Below are positions 17,499 to 27,500 of a stretch of DNA of 64,000 nucleotides, one piece after another (position 1 is the stretch's first letter; each line of letters opens with the position of its first letter). The notes under the pieces are model-generated. The model was not told the DNA's origin. It was given only the letters and a program-made list of their open reading frames with translations, and searched no databases. The stretch is from Armatimonadota bacterium. GTDB taxonomy: Bacteria > Armatimonadota > Fimbriimonadia > Fimbriimonadales > Fimbriimonadaceae. Where the stretch lies: the NCBI GenBank assembly GCA_017303935.1, contig JAFLBD010000002.1, forward strand, positions 62,001 through 126,000, written 5' to 3'. A program made the position numbers and the translations under genes.

Positions 17499-18117
17499 AC
17501 AAGAGATCGTCGATATTTCGGTGAATCTGCTTCACCAGATCTTTTCTGATCAAGCTGCCACGCGCGCGAAGAAGACCCGCGAAACGCTGATTTCGATCGG
17601 CGCAATGTTGGTTGCTAGCCTCTTTGTCGGGGGACTCGCGATCGAGTTTTTGGGCGAGCGCGAACATTCTGCTTCATTGGCCACAGAACTCGACAAGGAG
17701 AAATCCAAGCTCAAACAGCTCGGAGGCGTCCCCGTCGAAGAGATCAGCGAAGAAGTGAAGCGACTTCCTGGGCAGTACAAGGATCACAACTCCAATCTTG
17801 TGCTGTGGATGGGGTCGGTGCTTGCTAATGTCGAAGGCCCGATGAATCTTCTCAACATGAAGTTCTCGACCTCTGAGACAGGCTCCTTGAGCTTGACCGG
17901 TTCGGCCAAAACAAACGACATCACAGCGGTTCGAACCATGCTGGACAAAGTTCAAGGAGACGTTCCAACCGTGCTTGGAATGATCTCCGGAGTCACCCAC
18001 GACTCGACCGAACAAGTCGGGATCGTCACCGTTCAATTTGAGATTCAACAAAAGCCTTCTGAGTTGAAGGCTGCAACACCACCATCGGAGGATACAAATG
18101 CCAAAACTACCAACTAA
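17464..18117 (+). CDS. pilN: PilN-like inner-membrane pilus assembly protein (set 1)
   Basis: 217 residues from the ATG at 17464, which has a good AAGGAG site; an upstream in-frame start at 17413 lies deep in pilM and is unlikely. A short cytoplasmic N-terminus contains VDISVNLL, similar to the PilN segment INLLP that docks on PilM. One membrane helix follows (about residues 43-65: LISIGAMLVASLFVGGLAIE), then a coiled coil and a ferredoxin-like periplasmic domain. It overlaps both neighbours. PilN pairs with PilO in the periplasm. Confidence 0.82.
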   Translation: MVAERQTQSLPKQEIVDISVNLLHQIFSDQAATRAKKTRETLISIGAMLVASLFVGGLAIEFLGEREHSASLATELDKEKSKLKQLGGVPVEEISEEVKRLPGQYKDHNSNLVLWMGSVLANVEGPMNLLNMKFSTSETGSLSLTGSAKTNDITAVRTMLDKVQGDVPTVLGMISGVTHDSTEQVGIVTVQFEIQQKPSELKAATPPSEDTNAKTTN

Positions 18118-18646
18118 CCCTTTGGTTAAATTCGCGTTAGGAATTGGAGTCATCGGCTCGATCGCCCTAGGCGGGTTGATCTACCTCGAGAAGGGTAACC
18201 AAGACGGAATTTCTGCCGAGATCGCTAAGAACAAGCTAGCTGTTGATGCTGCTGAGAACCACCAATCAAGCGTGGCCAGCATCGGAATCACACAGCAAGG
18301 CCCGAGGATGCGAGTACTCGGAGAATTTGGAACCAAGATCGAATCGACGGTTTTGGATTCCGGCGCGACGCTGACGCAAATGCAGTTTCAGCCGAACGCA
18401 GTGCCTCTAACGATCGGGTCGCGACGAAAGAAGACGCCCACCGGCTGGGAGCAAAACTCCCTAGGCTTCGTTGTCGAAGGAACGACGATGCAAGTTTTCC
18501 TTGCTCTTCGAGCCATATCACAAATCGATGCCCCGTTCAGAATGAACGAAGTTGGATTTAACCGTTTGGTTAAACCTTCTGGTCAATCGGTTTTGACAGC
18601 GAATGTTTCACTCACTCTTCTAGCCCGAAAGGAAGGCTCAGTATGA
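18098..18646 (+). CDS. pilO: PilO-like pilus assembly protein (set 1)
   Basis: A 182-residue protein with one N-terminal membrane segment (FALGIGVIGSIALGGLIYL, about residues 12-30) and a periplasmic part. It is named by position between pilN and pilP and by architecture; sequence resemblance to canonical PilO is weak. It starts inside the end of pilN and overlaps the next gene by ATGA at 18643-18646. The gene carries three window palindromes. Two almost abut (18559-18572 and 18572-18585), spelling NRLVKPSGQS. Confidence 0.72.
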   Translation: MPKLPTNPLVKFALGIGVIGSIALGGLIYLEKGNQDGISAEIAKNKLAVDAAENHQSSVASIGITQQGPRMRVLGEFGTKIESTVLDSGATLTQMQFQPNAVPLTIGSRRKKTPTGWEQNSLGFVVEGTTMQVFLALRAISQIDAPFRMNEVGFNRLVKPSGQSVLTANVSLTLLARKEGSV

Positions 18647-19605
18647 AGAACAATCAACGCACTCTGCTCATTGCGATGGGCGTAGTTTTTGTTGGAGCGA
18701 TCGGCTACATGCTCACCACCATGGGCTCTGGTCCGGCTCCGGCCCAATCAGCGACGAAGGATGGAAAAGGATCCGGCAAATCGGCTTCTGGTCATTCTGA
18801 GCCGGTCGTTCGGATCGCACCATTCGAGAAAGACCCGTTTGCAGATTGGCAAGCCTCAACGGCTTCGGTCGAGACGGTCACTCAACAGCCTACTGGCGAA
18901 ATTCAGCAACCTGCACCAAGTGCAAGCGGAGTTTCACCAAATGGTCAATCTGGCCCGGCGAACGAAATCGTGCCGATCTCACCTGGACAAATCCAAGGCA
19001 GCTTGCCAAGCAATTTGCCAAATCTGCCCAATGCAACGAACCCCGCAACCGGAGCGCCAAATGGTCCTGACTTAGGGGACTATCCGAAGCTTGCGGTTCG
19101 AGGAGTGATGGGCTCAAAGAATGAAACCAAGGTGTACATCAGCATCGACGGTGGAACCGCCGAAGCTTTTGTTCTGAATGCTGCCGTGGAAGACCTCGGA
19201 AGAATCGTTGCGATCACCGAAAACGCTATCGAATTTACTTACAAGAATAAGACAATCCGGATCAAGGTTGGTCAGGAGATTGAACTGAAATGAAAAACCT
19301 GCGATTATTGATGTTGGCGACCTGGACCTTGCTTTCTGCAACGGCTGCCGTTTCGCAAGCTGACCAAGTTTCAACAAGCACCGGCGAGACGATTCAAACC
19401 GTCACGACGGTGACCGCGCTTGAACCAGAAGTGAGCCACACCGTGGTTCGAAAACACTCGACTTCATCGCGACGAACTCGATCTAACCATTCGGTTAAAT
19501 CGGCTAGCGTGCGAAGTAGTGCTCCACAAGAAGCTGTTGTCAAACCGCTTTCTTATACAAAGGGCGAGCTTGTCGGACCGATTGGCAACTCTAACCAATT
19601 GGTTA
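18115..19605. repeat. Cluster of six interspersed palindromes in pilO, pilP and pilQ (set 1)
   Basis: Copies are 18115-18128 (TAACCCTTTGGTTA), 18559-18572 (TAACCGTTTGGTTA), 18572-18585 (AAACCTTCTGGTCA, one change, sharing a base with the previous copy), 18934-18947 (TCACCAAATGGTCA), 19484-19497 (TAACCATTCGGTTA) and 19592-19605 (TAACCAATTGGTTA, fully palindromic). Confidence 0.87.
18643..19293 (+). CDS. pilP: PilP/GspC-like periplasmic linker protein (set 1)
   Basis: 216 residues: an N-terminal membrane helix (TLLIAMGVVFVGAIGYML), a long Pro/Ser/Gly/Gln-rich tether carrying FEKDPFADW (compare the DPF motif of PilP), and a C-terminal small beta domain. That domain (LAVRGVMGSKNETKVYISIDGG...ENAIEFTYKNKTIRIKVGQEIELK) has the PilP/GspC homology-region pattern. 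It is expected to bridge PilN/PilO to the secretin. It overlaps pilO and pilQ by ATGA on both sides. Confidence 0.8.
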   Translation: MKNNQRTLLIAMGVVFVGAIGYMLTTMGSGPAPAQSATKDGKGSGKSASGHSEPVVRIAPFEKDPFADWQASTASVETVTQQPTGEIQQPAPSASGVSPNGQSGPANEIVPISPGQIQGSLPSNLPNLPNATNPATGAPNGPDLGDYPKLAVRGVMGSKNETKVYISIDGGTAEAFVLNAAVEDLGRIVAITENAIEFTYKNKTIRIKVGQEIELK

Positions 19606-21032
19606 GCGATGTCGTGAATTCAGCTGTTGTTGAGCTCAACATCGCAGGCGATTCCTCCGAAAAGCCAGCATCAAAATCTGACAACAAGTCCGATGCTGAT
19701 AAGCCAAAGGAGATCGCAATTCACGTGGTGGATTGGTCGCTGGCAGAGGTCGTCGCAAGCATCACACACGAAACAGGTGTGAATATTGTTTTGGCATCTC
19801 CTGCGAATCCGAAGGTCACTCTTCGATTGGAAATGATGCCAGTAGGAGATGTAGTCCGAGTCTTGGCTTCAGTTGCTGCAATGCAAAGTGTGCAACTCAA
19901 GAGTGGCGGATATGTAATCGCGCCGACCGAGATTCTGAAGAATTCATTCCCTGCGGAATATGAAGAGCAAATCGGATCGCTAAATCCAACTGCAGCACCC
20001 AATGGTGGAACGAAGCCTGCTGTCAAGGCGGAAGATATGGCAATCGAGATCTACGAGGTCCAGCATGTCAAACCTTCCGAATTGGCCGAAGCCATTCAAA
20101 GCGTCTTCCCAGATACCGGTCTCATCATCCGCGTCGGGCCAGGCAAGCGATTGCCTTCCGCGATTGATGGAACAAAATCGGGCTCTGGTTCTGGATCAGG
20201 CGGTTCGGGTTCTGGCAGCGGCTCTGCACCAACGCCAACCGGAATCACCACTAGCACATCTGGCAATGGTGGACGCACGCTCATCTTCCGAGGTCCAAAA
20301 GGGATCGTTCAATCGGCATCTCAGCTTGCCAAACAGCTCGATGTCAAGTTGCCGCAAGTTGGTCTGAAGGTCCAGATCCACGACATTACTGATGACTCTT
20401 TACGAGATCTCGGCGTGTCTTGGCAAGATTCGACCGGTACAAAAATCACGGAAGACAACTCGACGCGAAGCGACATCAACTTCGGAAGTTTCGCGCGATC
20501 GCCACTCGCTTTCAATGCGACTTTGCGACACCTCGAAAAGACGAACAAGGCCAAGCTTCTTGCCCAACCAAACGTCACCGCTTTGGATGGCGAGAACGCC
20601 TACATTCTGATCGGTGATCGACTCAACTATCCAGTTGTGACCAGCTTCACCGATGCCGGACAACCAATTTTTGACGTCCGCGAAGAGCGTGTGGGTATCT
20701 ACCTTCAGTTCAGCGCGACGGTGAATGACGGTAACTTGATCACTCTCAATCTGTACCCACAGGTTTCGACTGTCACCGGGTTCTTGGAAGTCGGCAATCA
20801 AGGCAGCTATCCACAAATCTCAACTCGAGAAGCTAAGACTTCGGTCCGGGTGAAGAACGGTGAAACAGTGGTCATTGGCGGACTCTTGCGCGACGAAGAA
20901 ATTCGATCAATCGAACGAGTTCCTGTCCTTGGCAAGATTCCAATCTTGGGCGAGCTCTTTACCCGCCGAAAGAACACAAAAGAGAAGTCACAGGTTGTGA
21001 TCTCGATCACACCGACGATCATCGGAGACTAA
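19290..21032 (+). CDS. pilQ: Secretin, PilQ/GspD family (set 1)
   Basis: A 580-residue outer-membrane secretin forming the ring through which pilus or pseudopilus substrates pass. A signal peptide (about residues 1-25) is followed by a Ser/Arg/Lys-rich region. An STN/N0-like domain comes next (IAIHVVDWSLAEVVASITHETGVNIVL, from about residue 143), then N1-like domains, a Gly/Ser linker near residues 290-306 and the C-terminal secretin domain. The last includes LLAQPNVTALDG, VGIYLQFSATVNDG and the signature VKNGETVVIGGLLRDEE. It lacks an AMIN domain, unlike the second secretin at 35609-38167. Seven bases separate it from pilB. Confidence 0.92.
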   Translation: MKNLRLLMLATWTLLSATAAVSQADQVSTSTGETIQTVTTVTALEPEVSHTVVRKHSTSSRRTRSNHSVKSASVRSSAPQEAVVKPLSYTKGELVGPIGNSNQLVSDVVNSAVVELNIAGDSSEKPASKSDNKSDADKPKEIAIHVVDWSLAEVVASITHETGVNIVLASPANPKVTLRLEMMPVGDVVRVLASVAAMQSVQLKSGGYVIAPTEILKNSFPAEYEEQIGSLNPTAAPNGGTKPAVKAEDMAIEIYEVQHVKPSELAEAIQSVFPDTGLIIRVGPGKRLPSAIDGTKSGSGSGSGGSGSGSGSAPTPTGITTSTSGNGGRTLIFRGPKGIVQSASQLAKQLDVKLPQVGLKVQIHDITDDSLRDLGVSWQDSTGTKITEDNSTRSDINFGSFARSPLAFNATLRHLEKTNKAKLLAQPNVTALDGENAYILIGDRLNYPVVTSFTDAGQPIFDVREERVGIYLQFSATVNDGNLITLNLYPQVSTVTGFLEVGNQGSYPQISTREAKTSVRVKNGETVVIGGLLRDEEIRSIERVPVLGKIPILGELFTRRKNTKEKSQVVISITPTIIGD

Positions 21033-21038
21033 CAAAAG

Positions 21039-22751
21039 ATGCTCTCAGAGCGAACTCTAGAAGATATCTTGATTGACGAGGGCTTGGTTCAGCCCTCCGA
21101 AATCCACTCGCTGCTCGATTCTCGGTTAACCACCGATGAATCGATCATCGATGTACTTGCGCGTACCAACCGCATCACTGATTTTCAACGGATCAAGTGT
21201 CTCGGGTTAGCGACGGGCATTCCGGTATGCGATATCAAGAATATCGAGCTTGATTCGGGCCTCGTCAAGATGATTCCAAAGCGGCTGGCGACACGTCGGA
21301 TGTGCGTCGTCTTGGACGCCACCGATTCGGCAGCAACCGTTGCAATGGCGAATCCGCTTGATTTGAGCGCGATTGACGAACTCAGCAAGGAACTTGATCT
21401 CGACGTTGACCCGATGTGGGCGGTCGAGGCCGATTTGTTGGAGATTCTCGCGAATGTCCACGGAGGCACCAGCGACGTTCAAGAGATCATCTTGGAGGCT
21501 AGCCGAGACCTAGAAGCGTCCGGCATCGAGCTCAATAAGGGCGAGCAGGAAGAAGAAGCGGTTAACCTGGTTGAGCTGCGCGAGGTGGCCGAAGGTGGCC
21601 CTGTCGTCCAGTTGGCCAACGCCCTCTTTGCCCAGGCAATCAAGTACCGCGCTAGCGATATTCATGTGGAACCCTCAAAGGGCAATGTCCGAGTTCGATT
21701 CCGAATCGACGGCGTGCTCAAAGAGATCATGGAGTTTCCAAGGGAAGTCCACCGAGCGGTGGTTTCTCGCGTCAAGATCGTAAGCGGCCTCGATATTGCA
21801 GAGCGACGCGTGCCACAAGACGGTCGCTGTTCGCTGGTCACTGCAGAAGGCGAGTTCGACTTCCGTGTCGCGACATACCCGAGTGTCAACGGCGAAAAAA
21901 TTTGTATTCGCGTACTCGATAAGCGAAAGAGCAATCAGGACGTTGAACTATTAGGAATTCACCCGACGGTCGTCCAACAAATCAAGCAATGCGCCGAGTC
22001 TTCGCAAGGTTTGATCCTGGTGAACGGCCCGACGGGAAGCGGTAAGACAACCACGCTCTATTCGTTGTTGAATTACCTGAACAACTCTCAGCGGCACATC
22101 ATCACGGTCGAAGATCCTGTGGAGTACCAACTCGACGGCATCATTCAAGGCAATGTCAACAAGGCGGCCGGGATGACGTTTGCCACCGGACTCAGGGCGA
22201 TGCTGCGGCAAGACCCAGACGTTATTCTCGTCGGTGAAAGTCGTGACCCCGAAACAGCAAAAACGGCTATCGAAGCCGCGCTCACTGGGCACATGGTTTT
22301 GACCAGTCTTCACGCCAACGATTCCGCGGCAGCGGTCACCCGATTGCTAGAAATGGGAATCGAAGACTTTTTGCTGAGCGCTTCACTTACTTGTTCGATG
22401 GCACAGCGACTTGTGCGGACTATTTGTCCAAAGTGCACCGCAACTTATAAGCCAGACCCGACTCTGATTTCACGTCTTAAGCTGGACCCTGATCGGGAGC
22501 ATGTACACGGTGCTGGATGCGATTTCTGCGCTGGAACTGGCTACAAGGGCCGAATGGGTGTCTACGAGCTTTTGATCGCGGACAATGAGGTTCGGCAGAT
22601 GATCTCTGATCATAAAACCAGCACCGAAATCATGCAACGGATGATTGCCAGGGGCATGAGAACGATGCTGGACGATGCCAAAGACAAACTGCTCCAGGGC
22701 AAGACCACTGTCGAAGAAGTTCTGAGAGTTGTCGCGGTGGAGGTCGAGTAA
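21039..22751 (+). CDS. pilB: PilB/GspE type assembly ATPase
   Basis: A 570-residue AAA-type motor that powers pilus or pseudopilus assembly from the cytoplasmic face. The N-terminal GspE-N domain (LSERTLEDILIDEGLVQPSEI) is followed by the ATPase: Walker A GPTGSGKT at 330-337, an Asp-box ITVEDPVEYQLDG, Walker B VILVGESRDPETA and a His-box LTGHMVLTSLHAND. A zinc tetracysteine motif (CPKC ... CDFCAGTGYKG) near 460-505 marks the PilB/GspE type rather than the retraction ATPase PilT. No pilT is present in the window. Confidence 0.96.
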   Translation: MLSERTLEDILIDEGLVQPSEIHSLLDSRLTTDESIIDVLARTNRITDFQRIKCLGLATGIPVCDIKNIELDSGLVKMIPKRLATRRMCVVLDATDSAATVAMANPLDLSAIDELSKELDLDVDPMWAVEADLLEILANVHGGTSDVQEIILEASRDLEASGIELNKGEQEEEAVNLVELREVAEGGPVVQLANALFAQAIKYRASDIHVEPSKGNVRVRFRIDGVLKEIMEFPREVHRAVVSRVKIVSGLDIAERRVPQDGRCSLVTAEGEFDFRVATYPSVNGEKICIRVLDKRKSNQDVELLGIHPTVVQQIKQCAESSQGLILVNGPTGSGKTTTLYSLLNYLNNSQRHIITVEDPVEYQLDGIIQGNVNKAAGMTFATGLRAMLRQDPDVILVGESRDPETAKTAIEAALTGHMVLTSLHANDSAAAVTRLLEMGIEDFLLSASLTCSMAQRLVRTICPKCTATYKPDPTLISRLKLDPDREHVHGAGCDFCAGTGYKGRMGVYELLIADNEVRQMISDHKTSTEIMQRMIARGMRTMLDDAKDKLLQGKTTVEEVLRVVAVEVE

Positions 22752-22755
22752 GTCG

Positions 22756-24003
22756 ATGCACGCCTACAAGTACACCGCGATCAACCCTAGCGGCAAGCGA
22801 GTCACGGGTGAAATCACCTCGGCTTCATCCGCTGAGGCAGAACGAACTTTGGCTGAGCAACAAGTGTTTGTCACCAAAATTGAACCTGCGGGTCCAAACT
22901 TGGTGGTGAAAGAAGGCGGCGCAGACAAAGAACGCTCTGGGATCAATCGTCAAATCGGCAAAACCAAGCCACCGAAAATTGACGACGTGTGCGAGATGCT
23001 GCGTGCGCTATCAGTGATGGTCGAATCCGGTGTTCCCGTTGTCGAAGGGCTCCAGTCCATTGTCGAGAATGGCAGCACCAAGGGCATTCAGGATGTCGCG
23101 AAAGCGGTTCGATCCGATGTCATGGGCGGTCTAACTCTCAGCCAGGCGCTTTCCAAACACCCGCGTGTGTTTCCGCAAGTTGTGGTGGATATGATCGCCG
23201 TTTCGGACGAAAACGGCAAGATGGTCGAAACGTTCAACAACGTGATCGCCTATCTCGACCGCAACAGCGCTGTCAAAAAGAACATCATCGCTTCGTTGAC
23301 CTACCCAGGAATCTTGATCGGCGCATCCGGCACCGCTTTCATGGTGTTGATCGTGGTCATTTTGCCGACCTTCCATGAGGCATTTGGCTCTCTCGGTGTC
23401 CAGCTTCCGTGGTTTACGGTGCGGCTGATGGAACTCGGAATTTTCATCAAGTCCAAGCCATTGTATATCCTTGCTGGGATGGTCGGTGGCTACTTTGGCA
23501 TCAAAAAAGCGCTACGCGTCCCGAAGGTGGGCCGCTATGTAGCGCTAGTTTTATACAAACTTCCGATCGTTGGCGCAATTATCACTGATATCGCCCGAAA
23601 TCGATCTCTTCGAACGCTGGGGTCATTGCTATCCACAAGTGTTCCGATTATTGATGCGATTCGATACGCGAGCCGCGTTTCTGGGCACCTGTTGCTGCAG
23701 AACGCATGGGACCATGTCGCGATCTCAGTAGGTAATGGCGGAACAGTTTCCGAATCCATGGCGGCCACCAAGATGTTCCCCAAAATGGTGATCCAAATGG
23801 TTGCCGTTGGCGAGCGGTCTGGGCGCGTCGCTGAAATGATCACCACCCTCACCGAGCACAGCGAAAATCAAACCGAGCGCAAGATCAAATCTGCAGTTTC
23901 AATGCTCGAACCGTTGGTCATCATCGGAATGGGAATTTTGGTCGGAATGATCACGATGTCCATCTTGATGCCACTGTTCTCGATCAGTAACAACGTTCAA
24001 TAA
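22756..24003 (+). CDS. pilC: PilC/GspF inner-membrane platform protein
   Basis: 415 residues from the ATG at 22756 (MHAYKYTAINPSGKRVTGEI, the standard GspF N-terminus). Two T2SSF domains are visible: KPPKIDDVCEMLRALSVMVESGVPVVEGLQ and DIARNRSLRTLGSLLSTSVPIIDAI. There are three membrane segments at about 190-215, 235-255 and 385-408. It is the inner-membrane platform on which PilB acts. The gene begins 4 bases after the pilB stop. Confidence 0.94.
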   Translation: MHAYKYTAINPSGKRVTGEITSASSAEAERTLAEQQVFVTKIEPAGPNLVVKEGGADKERSGINRQIGKTKPPKIDDVCEMLRALSVMVESGVPVVEGLQSIVENGSTKGIQDVAKAVRSDVMGGLTLSQALSKHPRVFPQVVVDMIAVSDENGKMVETFNNVIAYLDRNSAVKKNIIASLTYPGILIGASGTAFMVLIVVILPTFHEAFGSLGVQLPWFTVRLMELGIFIKSKPLYILAGMVGGYFGIKKALRVPKVGRYVALVLYKLPIVGAIITDIARNRSLRTLGSLLSTSVPIIDAIRYASRVSGHLLLQNAWDHVAISVGNGGTVSESMAATKMFPKMVIQMVAVGERSGRVAEMITTLTEHSENQTERKIKSAVSMLEPLVIIGMGILVGMITMSILMPLFSISNNVQ

Positions 24004-24007
24004 ACTC

Positions 24008-24436
24008 ATGAAACGACTTCGAAAAGGATTTACACTCACCGAAATCATGACCGTCGTGTCGATCATTGGATTGCTTTCTGCGATGGCAGTGCCGCAATAC
24101 ATGACATCAGTTCGACGGTCTCGTGAAAATTCGCTTCGAGCCACCTTGGCCGTCGTTAGGAGCGCTGTAGATGCGTATCGAAACGATACTGGAGCATTCC
24201 CAGCCGCGATCTCGGACCTGTCATCGACATCGGCGCCTGCATCAGGTCTCAGCAGCACCGCCGCGACCGTCACGATCACTTCGTCAGACTGGCGCGGGCC
24301 GTACCTGCGCGCAGTTCCGACCGATCCCGTTTCTGGAAGCGCATTCACCTACTCGACTACCTCTGGAACCGTCGGGAACGTGAGCTCTTCTGCCAGCGGG
24401 AACGATTCGCGGGGTACCGCATTTTCAACGTACTGA
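24008..24436 (+). CDS. Type IV pilin / GspG-like pseudopilin
   Basis: A 142-residue prepilin. KRLRKGFTLTEIMTVVSIIG is the class III signal with cleavage after Gly8; the mature protein begins FTLTE with the conserved Glu at position 5, followed by the hydrophobic helix. The body (TLAVVRSAVDAYRNDTGAFPAAISDL ... WRGPYLRAVPTDPVSG) resembles GspG major pseudopilins: a short globular domain in which aligned DxxG/P motifs bind calcium in known examples. It is the last gene of the operon and probably the filament subunit. A terminator follows. Confidence 0.92.
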   Translation: MKRLRKGFTLTEIMTVVSIIGLLSAMAVPQYMTSVRRSRENSLRATLAVVRSAVDAYRNDTGAFPAAISDLSSTSAPASGLSSTAATVTITSSDWRGPYLRAVPTDPVSGSAFTYSTTSGTVGNVSSSASGNDSRGTAFSTY

Positions 24437-24456
24437 ACCCGTAAACTCGGAACGAG

Positions 24457-24492
24457 TCTCGCGAGCCAAACGTCTCTTGTTTGCTCGCGAGA
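24457..24492 (+). terminator. Terminator ending pil operon 1
   Basis: TCTCGCGAGC (24457-24466) pairs perfectly with GCTCGCGAGA (24483-24492), followed by TTTGTGCATTT. An in-frame TTG at 24477 for the next gene lies within this hairpin, which argues for the later ATG at 24504. Confidence 0.8.
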
Positions 24493-24503
24493 TTTGTGCA
24501 TTT

Positions 24504-27500
24504 ATGGGCCCTCTCAATAGGATCACCAAAAGGCTTGCGGGGCTGAGCGCCAACACACTGGTTCTGCCCCCGCTGCTCCTCGGTGCCTGGGCCGCGATCT
24601 ACTTTTTCGAAACCTATAACTTCATTTCCGCTCCTGGTTTGGGCGCAAATTTCGAATATGAAAGCGCTAAAGGCAAGGTCAAAGTACGCGCAAAATCCTA
24701 TTCCTTCGACGCGAAAGCGCAACGGCTAGAGGCTCTGGGGCTGCGAATTGAAGATCCTGCGGGCAAAATTATTGCTTCTGCCAGGCGAGTCGTCGTTTTG
24801 CGCGAGACAACAGGGAACGTCCACGTTGAAGCGTTTGGCGTCCTCGGAGACATCACCCGATTCAAAGACGGCAGTTTCTCATTTGACTCAATTCTGCCAA
24901 AGCCCACAGAGGAGAAGGGTCCCGAGAATGCGGTTACGGTCGTCGTTCACGAAGCAAATTTAAAGTACACCGACGAATCTAGAAGCAAAGTTCTTCGGAT
25001 GAATATCAGCGTGGATGAACTCGAGGCTCTTGGTGCGGGCAACAACTGGCTGGCCAAAGGCAAAGTGAGCATCCCAGGGTCAGGTACATTCCCCGCCCGA
25101 TTCTTAGTGGCCGACGACCAGTCGGCTCAAGCGGACCTGTTTCTCAAAAACACCACCATTGATCCGATCCTTCCATTGATTGAACGATACTTACCAAATG
25201 GTGAAACTCTGCCGTTCTCAGGCAAAGGGATCACGGCAAGCGGGAAATTGCAGGTCGACGCGGCAGCCAGGCTTGCCCCGAAGTTCTATGGTTCTATCAG
25301 TTTGGTTGCTAACCAATTGGTTAATAATGAGATCATCGCGCAGTCAGTTCGGTCGAATTTGAATCTGTATGGTCAACGAACAGTGTTCCGGGGAGACGCG
25401 ATCTTGAACCGGGCAAAAGTTCAAGTCGAGCAAGGTTCGCTGGATTGGACAAAGCAAATGCGTGTCGTGGCTCAACTGAAATCAGAGTTCGGTTCCTTAA
25501 ACGACCTTCCAGAGATTGCTAAGCGAAGAATCCCCAAAGAAGTTAAGGGGAACCGATTTTCTGCTCGCGTACTGGTCGGTTACGACCCAACATCATGGTC
25601 CATCGACGGCGATCTTTCCGCCACTGACATCGGTTACGGGACCACAACGATCACTAACCCTTTGGTGAAATTTGCTGGTGGGGCTAGCGGTGTAAGCGCG
25701 ACACTTATCAAGGGCAAACTGAACAATTCGGCGGTGACGGCCGCCGTACAGTTCGAGCCTAGAACCCAGAAATACAGAGGATTGGCGAACCTCAAGAGAG
25801 CAAATTTGCAGCAACTCGCTCGAAATTCCAGGCTACCGTTATCGGGGAGTGGCGACGTCCATCTCATTTTCGAAGGGAGCCCAAAATCAACCCAACTTTG
25901 GGCTGGTAGTAACGGCGAAGCACGCTACAAATTGGACAGCGGCAAAACGATTTCAGGCAAGTACATCGCTCGCTTGCAGGGCACCCCGAATCAACTCGAC
26001 CTCAATCGCCTTGTGATTTCCTCACCAAATGGTGAAATCGCCGCAAAGGGCAAGATCAGCCTCAGTAAGCAGTCGCTCGATTTGACGGTCATTGGAACCG
26101 GCATCAACATTGCGGCTTTCGCGCCGGACATTGAGGGCAAGGGCTACCTCTCCGGAGAACTCAAAGGAAAGTTCACCGACCCAACATTTGAGTCCAAAGT
26201 CGAGTTGATCAATATACAATCGGGTGAAACGGCGCTACCTTGGGTTCGCTTTGTTGCCTCTGGGAATCAGCACCGGATCGCATTTGAAGGACTTTCCGCG
26301 CAATACGGATTCACGCAATTCACTGGCAAAGGCACCTATGATCCAAAGTCGAGCCGGATTGCAGGAACGTTTGAAGCGCCGGCCATCCAAATTGCCGAGT
26401 TTTCACAGGGCCAAGCAGCTGGGCTGGTCAAACTTTCGGAAGGCAAGTTCTCGGGAACGCTAAAAAGTCCGTCCGCCACCGCCAAGCTCACGGGTGGCCC
26501 ACTGGCATTTTACGGCGCGTCGCTACAAGGACTCTCTGCCGACCTCAGCTTCCAAAAAGACACCGTTAGCATCCAGGGAGGGCGAGTGACTGTTGCTGAT
26601 GGAGACCAGGAAGGTGCCTTGTCCCTCAACGGAAAGTACTCGCTAGCCAATCGAGACGGCAATCTCAACGCTTGGTGGAAAGACATCCCGATTCGCCCAA
26701 TCGCCCAATTTGATGATCGGTTTGCATTTAAGGGTCAGTCCAGTGGCGAGTCGAAATTGACAATTCAAAACGGCAATATCGCATCCGGCAACGTGAAGAC
26801 CGGATTCAAAGACCTGTTTGTGAATGGTCAGGCGACTGGCTCTGGAAGCTTCGAGGCGAATGTCAACAACGGTGAGTGGCTCGCAAGCGGTTCGGTGGGC
26901 TCGATCGAGCGATTCTTGATGCTCAATCAAGTCCAAGTTGACAAGAATGCAAACGTCAAAGGCAACCTTGTCGCCTTCAACATCGATGGTCGCAACCTCC
27001 TTCAATTGGCAAAGCCGCTGTGGGAGGACGCCGATCCAGACGCAAAGCGAATTCTCAACGATCTCAGTGGCAACTTCTCGGGAGGTGGCACATTTGAGTG
27101 GAAGAATGACGACCTTGGAATCGCGTTTAACGAAGTCACTTTGAGCGAGATTCAATTAGGCACTCGCGCTGCAGGCCAGATTCAAGGCGACTTTTCTCGG
27201 TCGGACAAAGCTTGGCAAATCGCGAACCTCGCTTGGAAAACCGATGAGCAAATCGTGAAGGGCGGAGCGAAGATCGCTGACAATGGCCAGCTCACCGCAT
27301 CGTTGGAAGCAAGCAATTTTGACCTGAACTGGCTTAATGCGATCAACAGCAAAGTGCCGCCGATCGCTGCAAAATTGGACACATCCATCGAAATCGGTGG
27401 TTCGATCGAAAGCCCTACTGGCCGCGGCTCTGCAAAGATCACGAGCATTTTGAAGGGCACAGACACGGCCGAGCCACCGACACTGGATCTGTTCGACGTT

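Noticed and set aside
20161-20230. Gly/Ser codon repeat in secretin set 1 as a mobile or phase-variable repeat
   Set aside because: It encodes a flexible linker with varied codons; no uniform repeat unit that could slip.
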